From Rikenellaceae bacterium (GTDB taxonomy: Bacteria > Bacteroidota > Bacteroidia > Bacteroidales > Rikenellaceae): 64,000 nucleotides of DNA. The translations under genes and the position numbers were made by a program. This document shows, piece after piece, positions 17,995 to 26,709 of the stretch (its first letter is position 1; the number at the start of each line of letters is the position of its first letter). The DNA is taken from assembly GCA_015059925.1 (NCBI GenBank), contig SUZL01000001.1, positions 1 through 64,000 on the forward strand. The letters run 5' to 3'. The notes under the pieces were generated by a model. That model searched no databases. It had not been told where the DNA came from and worked only from the letters and a program-made list of their open reading frames with translations.

Positions 17995-19135
17995 ATTCAA
18001 CTATTTTACGCAATTTAGGTTCTGCAAGAAGATTATTCTGCCGTTCAAACGGATATGATATATTATGTTCCGCATTATACTTTTTCCATTCAAGATAGCA
18101 TTCACGAATCTCCTCTCGCCAGCCTTTCCCTATAAATAATTGCCCTGTCGTGTCCCAAAAATCATTCATCTCAATTACTTTTGGGCCACCGTCCGTAATT
18201 GCAATATCCCAACCGACTGCCTTTACAAATGGCATCGATTGCTGGAAACGACAAACCTCTGCACATATTTTATCCCAATTTTCGATAATAACATTTGCAA
18301 GTTGTTCCTTTGAATCGGGGTGTTTCTCAATGCTTACGGTATCTCTAAATCCCTTGAAAATTATCGGATTATATATTTCCCCCGAGCTCACTTCAACACC
18401 CGCATCCACATTACCTCCAGAGCCAGCGTTATCGACAAAAGCACCATCTCGCCCAATCTTAATAAACGTTGCAATCACCTTTGCCTCTCCATTAGGATAA
18501 AGACAAGTCATAAAACGAACTGTATTGACAGACGTTTTATTGAATTTATCAAATTGTGCCGACTGGTAAATTATCTCTTCAAATACCAGTGCAGCCTTTC
18601 CCAGCACATTGGATAGTTTGACAGTTGTGTTATCCAGTAGCGTAAGTGCGGCATCATTATCTGCATACTCAATGTTTTTAACAGCAAAAACATTATTGCC
18701 GTGAGAATCCTCCGTAGCCTTAATCACGCAAGTGCAGACGTTCTCTTTTTTTAATATAGCTATTGTTGATTGCAGATCATACGACGTACGGCCTCGATCA
18801 CTATATCGTCCCTCCGGCGAATAATAACAATACAACTTTGCTTTGGGTATAGAATACTCCTCAAGAAGCAGATGAGTAAAGTATTTATTACGAGCCAGCG
18901 TGTAGTATTTCTTTGGATTCAAATAATCCAAATACAATCGCTGTTCATTTCTACCCAAAAATGTATTGCGGAACAAATCCGATTGCTGATCAAAACAATA
19001 TGAATAATACTCATTAAACATCAACCCCTTCTTGCGCTTCAGAGTGTAATAATCCCACGCAAGAGCAATCGGATTCTTATGGCTCTCTTTTATAAATTTA
19101 AGGCCTAAAGCAATCTTGCGTTTATACCTCTGCAT
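17981..19135 (-). CDS. Sugar-transfer-associated ATP-grasp protein (copy 3)
   Basis: A 384-residue ATP-grasp protein with the same core as the two downstream: KTSVNTVRFMTC, IKIGRDGAFVDNAGSGG and GWDIAITDGGPKVIEMNDFWD. An ATP-binding segment CVIKATEDSHGNNVFAV (about 130-150) is visible. The gene overlaps the upstream saccharopine-dehydrogenase-like gene by 14 bases and the downstream CapA gene by 14, so the three are probably translated as a unit. Substrate unknown. Confidence 0.82.
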   Translation of the reverse strand: MQRYKRKIALGLKFIKESHKNPIALAWDYYTLKRKKGLMFNEYYSYCFDQQSDLFRNTFLGRNEQRLYLDYLNPKKYYTLARNKYFTHLLLEEYSIPKAKLYCYYSPEGRYSDRGRTSYDLQSTIAILKKENVCTCVIKATEDSHGNNVFAVKNIEYADNDAALTLLDNTTVKLSNVLGKAALVFEEIIYQSAQFDKFNKTSVNTVRFMTCLYPNGEAKVIATFIKIGRDGAFVDNAGSGGNVDAGVEVSSGEIYNPIIFKGFRDTVSIEKHPDSKEQLANVIIENWDKICAEVCRFQQSMPFVKAVGWDIAITDGGPKVIEMNDFWDTTGQLFIGKGWREEIRECYLEWKKYNAEHNISYPFERQNNLLAEPKLRKIVEYEFK

Positions 19136-20336
19136 ACTCCTTAAGATATGAATATTTATCAGTCAAGCGCCCGTTTGACAGGATGGTCGCTCTGGTTAGA
19201 ATGGGATCATCGAATTTACCCTCCAAAATCAGCGGGAAGACATACTCCGACAAAGTCTCACCAAAATATTTACTTGTATCCAATGCTAATGCGTTGGGGC
19301 AAGTATCAACGGCCATAACCGATATGTTATGCTCATTAGAGAATGCCTCCTCCTCGCTATTCGTTGTTGGATTGTAGTCATAAAATGGCTCATCGTGCGT
19401 CGAAGCTCGCAATGTCGATTGAATACTACCTTCTATATCGCAAGTAACATCTCCCACGATCTTGATGGCAAGTCGCTCATCCTGAAGCAACTCTTTGCTC
19501 AAATACACAGGCTGATCGGGCCCCCAATAATGGCACGACAATAGTATCTCGGCCGAGAATGCATACTGATCAAATACACTCTCATACTCACAGCCGTTCT
19601 TTCTAAAATCACTTTTCTCGTACGAGCCATCACTCCTGCGTCTTACCAGATTTTCGGTTTTCAGGACGGTGTATAACAATGTATCAGTATGTGTTCTGCC
19701 GAGAAAATCATTAGGCGTCAGCTCCGTTGCGCCCACTTGCTGCATTACATACTGTGCGCCCTGCGATACTCGGCCATTACCGGTTATGACAACAGACGTA
19801 TTACACAGCGGCATAACCTCCTTAATGTTCGATAACAACTTATCCAACGTAAATGTACGAGACGGCTTCTCAAGCTCAAACTTTCGAGATCTTATACCAT
19901 ACGCACGCAGTGTATTGTAAGCACCCACAACGCCTGCCCACCAGCCAAATGCACAGAGTCGCACGTTGTTATCATCTACCAGATACTCATAATCTGTAAA
20001 GGTTATGCCCAGTTCGATCATCTTCTTGATCAGTGGTCGATTGTACGGCTGCATTTTAGCGATATGGCCAAAGAAGACATAATGTTTATTAGGGAGCAAC
20101 GAATTGATGTGAGCCTCCTTGATTCCGAACATAACGTCGCAATTCTCCAACGTCTCAACAACGGGAATTCCACGCTTCGCGTACTCTTCATCCGTAAATG
20201 CCCGAATATCGCTTTGTTGCACATAAAACTCCGCCTCGGGGTATCTCTCCTTTAGAGCGACAATCTCATCCGGACTCAACGCAACCCTATTGTCGACAGG
20301 AGTTTTTGTCTCTTTTAGTATGCCAATTTTAATCAT
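19122..20336 (-). CDS. Saccharopine dehydrogenase (Lys1)-like NAD-dependent oxidoreductase
   Basis: A 404-residue protein of the alanine dehydrogenase/saccharopine dehydrogenase superfamily. The N-terminal domain starts MIKIGILKETKTPVDNRVAL. Lys73 in GIKEAH and His91 in FFGHIAKMQ correspond to the catalytic Lys/His pair of yeast Lys1, and the family stretch CAFGWWAGVVGAYNTLRAYG follows; the NAD-binding domain has SVVITGNGRVSQGAQ. Such enzymes make or split N-(carboxyalkyl) amino acids from an amino acid and a keto acid. In a capsule operon beside ATP-grasp genes, a lysine-degradation role is unlikely; making an opine-like amino-acid substituent is a reasonable inference. No lysine pathway genes are nearby. 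Confidence 0.8.
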   Translation of the reverse strand: MIKIGILKETKTPVDNRVALSPDEIVALKERYPEAEFYVQQSDIRAFTDEEYAKRGIPVVETLENCDVMFGIKEAHINSLLPNKHYVFFGHIAKMQPYNRPLIKKMIELGITFTDYEYLVDDNNVRLCAFGWWAGVVGAYNTLRAYGIRSRKFELEKPSRTFTLDKLLSNIKEVMPLCNTSVVITGNGRVSQGAQYVMQQVGATELTPNDFLGRTHTDTLLYTVLKTENLVRRRSDGSYEKSDFRKNGCEYESVFDQYAFSAEILLSCHYWGPDQPVYLSKELLQDERLAIKIVGDVTCDIEGSIQSTLRASTHDEPFYDYNPTTNSEEEAFSNEHNISVMAVDTCPNALALDTSKYFGETLSEYVFPLILEGKFDDPILTRATILSNGRLTDKYSYLKEYAEV

Positions 20337-20340
20337 ATTA

Positions 20341-21480
20341 TTATATGTTTACTTTTATATCATAATTAATATGGAGTTTTCGCGAAATAAAGTGGACTGC
20401 TCTTCTTGGAATATTCCACTTTGACTCATAGCATCTTAGGCAGAATGTATAATTAGGTAGTTTTATGATTTTCCCCATAAGATACATCCTAATTCGTTTA
20501 ATTTTAGAATTGAGTCCATCGTAAAACTCAACAATATTGTTTTCTGACAAACCAACAAGATCATAATTCGCTGATATGTTGCTATTATCTATATTCAATT
20601 TTGCAACAATACCTATGCGCGATCGTCCATTCCAAACAGAAATGGCATAATGATCAATTGAGGGCGGATAACCCAAAATACGTTTTGCCCTTGAACATTC
20701 ATCTTGATTTTCCGGATACCAAATTGGACGTGGTGGATGCATATAATAATCAGGGAAAAGGAAATTACCCATACAAAAATATATCCACCTATTCTTATAG
20801 CGAATCATCGGTTGTATATTATGGGCGTGACTCGCCATTACAGCGTCAGCTCCGGCATCAACCATCTGATATGCCATTTTCTTACATTCGGGCATAGGGA
20901 AATAACTATACTCACGTCCCCAATGTGGCATTACTATTACAAGGTCATATATCTGTTTGTATTTTTTTATATCAGCTATAACTTGATCCATATTTAATGG
21001 ATTGATGCCCGGTTTATTTTTGTCGGCCAATTCCACATAACCAAGATACTTATTACCGTACATACAATACGCCAGAAAAGCTATCTTCTTTCCTTTGTAC
21101 TCAACTACCGCAGGCTTCGATGCCTCCTCGATATTCATTCCTGCGCCACAGTACTTAATACCGTTCTCGTTTAGATGCTTAATAGTATTTTTAAGACCTT
21201 CTTCACCTAAATCAAAGACGTGATTATTTGCCAACGATACAACATCAAAACCCATCTCCACAACTCTGTAAAAGTCTTCATCACGGGCGTAAATAATATT
21301 CTGTCGTCCATTGACCTTTGTGGTGTCGTACTCCAGATTCGTACCGATAGCTGCCTCAAGTGTCCCCACTCTCAAATCAAAAGATTTAAGATAATCCAAT
21401 AAATCTCCCGATATATACTCCTGCTGATACGGCAAAACTCCGCCTGGCATTACATCTCCACAAAATAAGATATTATTCAT
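20341..21480 (-). CDS. CapA-family protein, cytoplasmic form (copy 2 in the capsule operon)
   Basis: A 379-residue CapA-family metallophosphoesterase-like protein. Motifs: NILFCGDVMPGG, VGTLEAAIG, SLANNHVFDLG, VMPHWGREY, MASHAHNIQPM and FCMGNFLFPD. No signal peptide or anchor. Its C-terminal about 100 residues are basic and differ from copy 1. It lies 4 bases before the saccharopine-dehydrogenase-like gene and 5 after the flippase gene. Probably works with the ATP-grasp enzymes; its actual reaction is not established for this cytoplasmic type. Confidence 0.85.
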   Translation of the reverse strand: MNNILFCGDVMPGGVLPYQQEYISGDLLDYLKSFDLRVGTLEAAIGTNLEYDTTKVNGRQNIIYARDEDFYRVVEMGFDVVSLANNHVFDLGEEGLKNTIKHLNENGIKYCGAGMNIEEASKPAVVEYKGKKIAFLAYCMYGNKYLGYVELADKNKPGINPLNMDQVIADIKKYKQIYDLVIVMPHWGREYSYFPMPECKKMAYQMVDAGADAVMASHAHNIQPMIRYKNRWIYFCMGNFLFPDYYMHPPRPIWYPENQDECSRAKRILGYPPSIDHYAISVWNGRSRIGIVAKLNIDNSNISANYDLVGLSENNIVEFYDGLNSKIKRIRMYLMGKIIKLPNYTFCLRCYESKWNIPRRAVHFISRKLHINYDIKVNI

Positions 21481-21485
21481 AGGTC

Positions 21486-22955
21486 TTATTTGATAAGCTT
21501 TGAAACGAATTTTGTTTTGTATGTTCGCATCATCTCCATTAAGAACGAGAAAGCTCTAATCCTGAACTTATATGACAATCCAACATATATAAGTATATAT
21601 AGCGACAAGGCAATTATAGCCTCGATGTATATATTAATGGTTGTATTAGCAATAATTAAGTAAACTGCAAGATAAGTTACTGATGAAATAATCGCAATAG
21701 GCATCAAATCTGTAATCTGTTTTACCAAACCATAACCTATATGCTTACTCACTAAATACGCATTTGCAATTAAGATAAACCAGGAACCCATTGCGGTTGC
21801 CCATAATAGGCCATTTATTCCCCAGAAATACATTCCCACAACAAGTGCCGCCAAAGCTGCGCTTCGTTTAATAATAGTCCAAACGAATAGTTCCTTGCTC
21901 TCACCTTTACTCGCAACCGCATAATAATATGTTCCCTGCAGGCATATTGCAATACCCGCGACACATAGAATTTGAAAATAGGGTACACACGGAAGCCATT
22001 TATCGCCATACAACAATGTAATCAAAGGCTCAGCAACCAAAATCAGTACCATCATCAGCGGGAAGGTAACGTAGGCCAACGCCGTTGTAAGTTTATACAA
22101 AACACCCTGCATCGCCACATTGTCCGACTGAAATTTAGACAATATCGGATATGATACCTGATCTACAACATTGGAAAAACTATGCGAGGCCACCTCCTCC
22201 AACTTCCTTGCTTGTGTGTAATATCCCATTGCGGCAGGCGTGAAGAAACGTCCGATCAGCAATCCCTGCACATTGTTGCAAAATGTATTAATCAAATTCG
22301 AGCAGAGAATAAAACTTCCGAAGCCAAAGAGTTGCCTGAACGACTCCATCGAAAAGGCCACATCGGGAAGCCAGCGATTCAGAGTCCATAGCAGAATCGA
22401 TGTCATCGAGCTTGCAACAATCTGCTGCGCCACCAATGCCCACACGCCCCAGCCGTGCCACGCCGTAACGATCGCCACACACACGCCGACAAGTTGCGAT
22501 ATGATATTAATTACAGCAAGCTTTCTGAAATTCAGGCGCTTCCTCAGCTGGTTACTCTGTATGATATTCAGCGCGTTAATTATCAGAATCACACCCTGCA
22601 CACGCAAAACCTGCGACAGGAGCGGAATCCTGTAAAACTGCGAAATAAACGGAGCGCCGAGGTACAAAATGCCATAAATCGCAATTGACAGAAAGAGATT
22701 CCACCAGAAGATTGTCGAGTAATCTCGCTGCGTGGGCTCCTTCTTTTGAATCAATGCCGATCCGAAGCCACCATCGACGAAAGTGTTGGACACGGTTATA
22801 AATATGGCCAACATTCCGATACAACCGTAATCATCGGGCGAGAGCAATCGTGCAAGTACGATATTGGAAATGAAAGCAATACCCATCGTTCCGAAACGCT
22901 GGATACCGCTCCATAGCATACCTGAGATTGTCTTCTGTTTGAGTGATTCGGCCAC
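21486..22955 (-). CDS. Wzx-type polysaccharide flippase (PST family, MOP superfamily)
   Basis: A 489-residue integral membrane protein with 12-14 hydrophobic segments that moves undecaprenyl-linked repeat units across the inner membrane. The start is GTG; the frame from there (MAESLKQKTISGMLWSGIQ) aligns with the usual beginning of this family. Typical early stretch: NIVLARLLSPDDYGCIGML and FVDGGFGSALIQ. Together with the EpsG-type polymerase it defines a Wzx/Wzy-dependent route. The gap to the upstream dehydrogenase stop is 2 bases. Confidence 0.9.
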   Translation of the reverse strand: MAESLKQKTISGMLWSGIQRFGTMGIAFISNIVLARLLSPDDYGCIGMLAIFITVSNTFVDGGFGSALIQKKEPTQRDYSTIFWWNLFLSIAIYGILYLGAPFISQFYRIPLLSQVLRVQGVILIINALNIIQSNQLRKRLNFRKLAVINIISQLVGVCVAIVTAWHGWGVWALVAQQIVASSMTSILLWTLNRWLPDVAFSMESFRQLFGFGSFILCSNLINTFCNNVQGLLIGRFFTPAAMGYYTQARKLEEVASHSFSNVVDQVSYPILSKFQSDNVAMQGVLYKLTTALAYVTFPLMMVLILVAEPLITLLYGDKWLPCVPYFQILCVAGIAICLQGTYYYAVASKGESKELFVWTIIKRSAALAALVVGMYFWGINGLLWATAMGSWFILIANAYLVSKHIGYGLVKQITDLMPIAIISSVTYLAVYLIIANTTINIYIEAIIALSLYILIYVGLSYKFRIRAFSFLMEMMRTYKTKFVSKLIK

Positions 22956-22957
22956 GG

Positions 22958-23857
22958 TTAGCGATTTAATAACTCATAAATTTTGTTGGCATAATATACA
23001 TCGTGCAGGCCCAATCCGATGTTGTACGAGAGGATTCGCTCCTGATCGTTCGCACGTCCCGCGCATTCACCTTTCAGCACCTCTTCAATCTGGTGAAATT
23101 CCCTGAACTGCGAGAAATATCTAAAACCCTTGACGTGATCGGTATCATCGGCAAAGACCTTATCGAACGTAGTATCACAATTCTGGAATCCGCGCGTATG
23201 CACAGGCACCACCAGCACGCCGGGCTTAAATAGCGATTCATCCTCGACAAGCAGCCCCTGAGCATCGGTGATGCACGATACAACCACATCAGCACCTGCA
23301 ACAAGCTCCTCCATCGTATCGACAATCTCAAATCGGGCATTCGCATAATGGCCGTACTCGGCAACAATCTTCTCCGCCTGATCCTTATATCTGAATAGAC
23401 GGATATTCAACTCCTCTGTAGGGCAACTCTCCAAAAGACAAGTTAGCGTCGCACGTGCCGTACTACCCAATCCCACAAAAGCATAGAGGCTGGCTGTTGT
23501 CGATCGGAAAGTCTTTATCGCCAATGTCGCCACAGCACCCGTGCGCATAGCGGTGATCCAATCGCATTCGACAAGTGAGAGCAACTCTCCCGTAGCCGAA
23601 TCAAAGAGCATCAAATCACTCTTCAACGCAGGCACTCGTCCTGCCACTCTCGATACGACTTTAACACCAAATCGGCTATACTCCTCGGGCAACAAACAAG
23701 GCATCGTAGTATAGAAATCGTTTCCCGTCGGATGCACCGACACTTTGGCTGGGAGCTGGCAACGGTTCTTCAGTTTGAATGCCTCCGTAACCCACTCAAC
23801 ACACTTTGCGGGCGAAATGCCCAACCGAGTTATATCTTGTTTGGTTATAATCTTCAT
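22958..23857 (-). CDS. Ornithine cyclodeaminase / mu-crystallin family dehydrogenase
   Basis: A 299-residue NAD(P)-binding enzyme of the OCD/mu-crystallin family. Seen: substrate-domain residues in FGVKVVSRVAGRVPAL (with the conserved Lys), CDWITAMRTGAVA, and the Rossmann stretch AFVGLGSTARATL. Family members include ornithine cyclodeaminase, ketimine reductase, alanine dehydrogenase and SbnB, which splits an opine to give L-2,3-diaminopropionate. Which reaction applies here cannot be read out. Its place between a PLP-enzyme gene (one-base overlap) and the flippase suggests it prepares an amino-acid precursor for glycan decoration. Confidence 0.85.
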   Translation of the reverse strand: MKIITKQDITRLGISPAKCVEWVTEAFKLKNRCQLPAKVSVHPTGNDFYTTMPCLLPEEYSRFGVKVVSRVAGRVPALKSDLMLFDSATGELLSLVECDWITAMRTGAVATLAIKTFRSTTASLYAFVGLGSTARATLTCLLESCPTEELNIRLFRYKDQAEKIVAEYGHYANARFEIVDTMEELVAGADVVVSCITDAQGLLVEDESLFKPGVLVVPVHTRGFQNCDTTFDKVFADDTDHVKGFRYFSQFREFHQIEEVLKGECAGRANDQERILSYNIGLGLHDVYYANKIYELLNR

Positions 23858-25665
23858 TACAAATTATTTAACGCTTCGACCAATCTATCATTATCCCTCC
23901 TGTCGCGGATTGCGATGCGGATGTAATTGCGACCGGCAAAACCCTTCTTCGTTGAGCAATCCTTAATCAAGATGTTGTACTTTTCGAGCAGTTGCAACGT
24001 CAGTTCGTGAGCCGTAAAGCGAGCTGTTATCTCGCAGAGGAAGTAGTTCGCCTGCGAGGGAATAACTCTGATATAATCAATTTTTTGCAGCTCCTGACGG
24101 AATCGACTACGTTCCTCGATAAAGCGATAGCACGCCGCACGATAATCCGACTCATACTTGCCGAAGATCTGCATATAAAACTCCGCAAACGAGTTTATGT
24201 TCCATATTGCAACATCACTCCTCATATGACCGATCAACTTCTCGTCGGCCGTGGCAAACACACCCAAGCGCAGGCCGGGAACGCCATACGATTTAGATAT
24301 ACTCTTCATCACGCCCATCGTGGGATGTGCCGCAAGAATATCATTATGTAGCAACGAGTTGTCGGGATAACCATCAGCAAAATCCACGAACGATTCATCG
24401 ACAATAAACCTAACCCCGCGCTGCTCACACCACGCCGCCATATCCAGCACGTCATCCTTCGAGATGAAGTTTCCTGACGGGTTATCGGGATTGATCAACA
24501 GCAACGCCTCAAGTTCCTGCTCGGCAAAGTAGTGTTTCAAATCGTCAGCCGTATAGCTAAAGTCCGAATCCTCAGGCACGAAGGTTACGATTCGATCCTT
24601 ATCATAGCGATTGGGGTACTCCTCAAAAGTCGGATAAACGACTCCTACCCTGCCCTTGATATATCCCATCAGGCTCTTGATCAGCTCGGCAGCACCGTTT
24701 CCTACGCATACATACTCCTGCCTCAGCGAGAAATACTTACCTGCAAGCAACGAATTTACGCCCATTCCCGAAGGATAGTCGCGCAGAAGCGGCTCGAAGT
24801 TGGCCTTGATCTCCTCGATCATACGCGGACGCGGGAAGTAGGGATTCACCAAATAGCAGAAATCCAACATTCCCGGGTAGCGCCAATAGCCACCGTAGCT
24901 GTTCTGGTACTTCTTGAGTTTAGCATCAGCTTCGGCAAACATCGCCTCGGCGATTCTCAAATCCTGCACATCGTCGATCTCATACCACTTCTGGCCATTG
25001 AGTGGCAACGCCTTCAGGTCGCACGAATCGATAAGCGTTATCACGCGCAGCACCTGCTCGTAGTACTCGTTGTTGCCCAAAGCGCGAGTGTAAGCCTCAA
25101 GGAAAGGCATATATATATTGGTAGAGAACTCGCGGCTGAATTTGTAGATATTGACAGTCTTGTAGTAAGAATCTATGTCGCTATACTTAAATGCCTTCTT
25201 GGGAATGAAATTGACGATATTGCGCTCATCATCCAGACGCACCATCGTTCCATCCATCCAACTCTCATACTTATCGACCAGCGCCACGTTGCGATCCTCG
25301 CAATTCAGGATCAACTCAAAGAGTGAGTCCTCGAAGATCAAATCCGACTCAATGAGCAGAGTATCATCCTCCAGGAGCTGCTTTTTTGCCAGCCACAACG
25401 AGTAGATATTGTTGGTTTTGTCGTATATCGGATTCTCTACATATTCAATCTTAATCTGCTCGTGCTTGCCGGCAAGATACTCCTTGAGTTTCGCGCCCTC
25501 GTATCCAACCACAATCACCACACGACTTAGATCAAGACGCGCCAACTGACCGAGTAATCTATCGATGAGTCTAACCCCATTCACCTCCACCATACACTTG
25601 GTGTTGTTGCGTGTAAACTCACCCAAACGACGGCCCATACCTGCCGCCAAAATAATTGCTTGCAT
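23857..25665 (-). CDS. Nucleotidyltransferase fused to a class I/II PLP enzyme (serine/threonine-phosphate decarboxylase or aminotransferase type)
   Basis: A 602-residue two-domain protein. Residues 1-235 form a LicC/MobA-like nucleotidyltransferase (MQAIILAAGMGRRLGEFT, NTKCMVEVNG, VVGYEGAKL). Residues 240-602 resemble HisC/CobD-type PLP enzymes: NPDNPSGN, VDESFVDFADGYP and the PLP lysine region KSISKSYGVPGLRLG. A CobD-like domain could decarboxylate a phospho-amino acid (for example O-phosphoserine to phosphoethanolamine) and the first domain could then make the CDP derivative. A phosphonate route (as with PntC fusions) is less likely, as no phosphonate genes are present. A donor of this kind would suit the LicD protein in the same operon. 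Confidence 0.82.
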   Translation of the reverse strand: MQAIILAAGMGRRLGEFTRNNTKCMVEVNGVRLIDRLLGQLARLDLSRVVIVVGYEGAKLKEYLAGKHEQIKIEYVENPIYDKTNNIYSLWLAKKQLLEDDTLLIESDLIFEDSLFELILNCEDRNVALVDKYESWMDGTMVRLDDERNIVNFIPKKAFKYSDIDSYYKTVNIYKFSREFSTNIYMPFLEAYTRALGNNEYYEQVLRVITLIDSCDLKALPLNGQKWYEIDDVQDLRIAEAMFAEADAKLKKYQNSYGGYWRYPGMLDFCYLVNPYFPRPRMIEEIKANFEPLLRDYPSGMGVNSLLAGKYFSLRQEYVCVGNGAAELIKSLMGYIKGRVGVVYPTFEEYPNRYDKDRIVTFVPEDSDFSYTADDLKHYFAEQELEALLLINPDNPSGNFISKDDVLDMAAWCEQRGVRFIVDESFVDFADGYPDNSLLHNDILAAHPTMGVMKSISKSYGVPGLRLGVFATADEKLIGHMRSDVAIWNINSFAEFYMQIFGKYESDYRAACYRFIEERSRFRQELQKIDYIRVIPSQANYFLCEITARFTAHELTLQLLEKYNILIKDCSTKKGFAGRNYIRIAIRDRRDNDRLVEALNNL

Positions 25666-26681
25666 TAATATTTATATTTGAATTGAAACGAATGTATGTC
25701 GGGATGGAACTGACGTGTAATGGTGTTATACACATCCACCGTTGCATAATCCTTATCCTTGGGGAACTCCCAGATCTGCACCCAACCATCGCCGCCGTTG
25801 GCCTGATACTGGAGATTGAAGAGTATCTGCTCAACATCGCGACCGCTCTTATTGGGAGTTGTAAGATGCGCCGAAAAACCGTTATGACCACACACCAGAC
25901 AAACTATATTGTCATTCTCGCTGATAAGATTTTCCCACAGCTGTTTGGGTGTTGTAACCGAAGTATTTCTAAACTGACTAACCGAGTAAACCCCCTTTGT
26001 AACAAGCTCTCCCTTGCTTGTCAGATGTTCGTGTGTCATTAGGATATATTTACGCTCGGGATGCTCCTGAACGTGTGCCTTAACCCACTCGACAACCTCC
26101 TTGCGAGGTCCAAACTCCAACGAGATAATATCGTAACGTCGGCCGTTGATTATGTTTCTCACGATTACATTCTCCATTCGCCCCGGCTCAAAGCGCGCCT
26201 CGATCTGCGCAGTTACCATATCAAACGTGTGATACTCCGAGAAGAGCGTCGAGTAGCGATCCATAATGAGCGACCCATCCACCCAATCGTAGTCGTGATT
26301 TCCCGTGCAGGCGATGTATGGCAACACCTCCGCCGTCGGCGCTGTAAACTCGCGGAACACATCGTACTGACTGCGCAAATTATTCTCCGTTACATCTCCC
26401 GTCTGCAACACGCACTTGATATTCTTCCCGTGTTGCTGTTGCGACCAGATCCAATCCATAGTGGCGCGATAGTACGAGAAGTAATCCGATATATTGGTAT
26501 AGCATTGCAAATCGCCAAGCACGATAATATACTCCGAATCACTCTTCAACACCGAATCGGCCTCGACCATCGTCGGATGGTAGTCGGGATCCGTTGCATT
26601 AATCTCACACGATGTGGCCAGAAGCAGAGCTGCGACAATGATTGTCAGCCACGCAGGTCTCTTTATAAATCTCTCTTTCAT
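25665..26681 (-). CDS. Calcineurin-like metallophosphoesterase, lipoprotein
   Basis: A 338-residue secreted metallophosphatase. Residues 1-25 are a lipoprotein signal peptide ending in the lipobox LATSC, so the protein is anchored in the envelope. Metal-site motifs: IVLGDLQCY, QTGDVTENN, CTGNHDYDW, LMTHEHLTSKG and CGHNGFSAHL. Its substrate is unknown. It overlaps the fusion-enzyme gene by one base and follows rfbB by 28 bases, so it is part of the capsule operon; trimming of a phospho-substituent on the finished polysaccharide is one possibility. Confidence 0.82.
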   Translation of the reverse strand: MKERFIKRPAWLTIIVAALLLATSCEINATDPDYHPTMVEADSVLKSDSEYIIVLGDLQCYTNISDYFSYYRATMDWIWSQQQHGKNIKCVLQTGDVTENNLRSQYDVFREFTAPTAEVLPYIACTGNHDYDWVDGSLIMDRYSTLFSEYHTFDMVTAQIEARFEPGRMENVIVRNIINGRRYDIISLEFGPRKEVVEWVKAHVQEHPERKYILMTHEHLTSKGELVTKGVYSVSQFRNTSVTTPKQLWENLISENDNIVCLVCGHNGFSAHLTTPNKSGRDVEQILFNLQYQANGGDGWVQIWEFPKDKDYATVDVYNTITRQFHPDIHSFQFKYKY

Positions 26682-26709
26682 ATTTGGGTTTTAGGTTAGT
26701 CAGTTTTGT

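Noticed and set aside
19122..20336. Lysine degradation gene lys1 in the strict sense
   Set aside because: The catalytic pair is kept, but the gene is embedded in a capsule operon by overlaps and no other lysine pathway gene is near; I therefore give no symbol.
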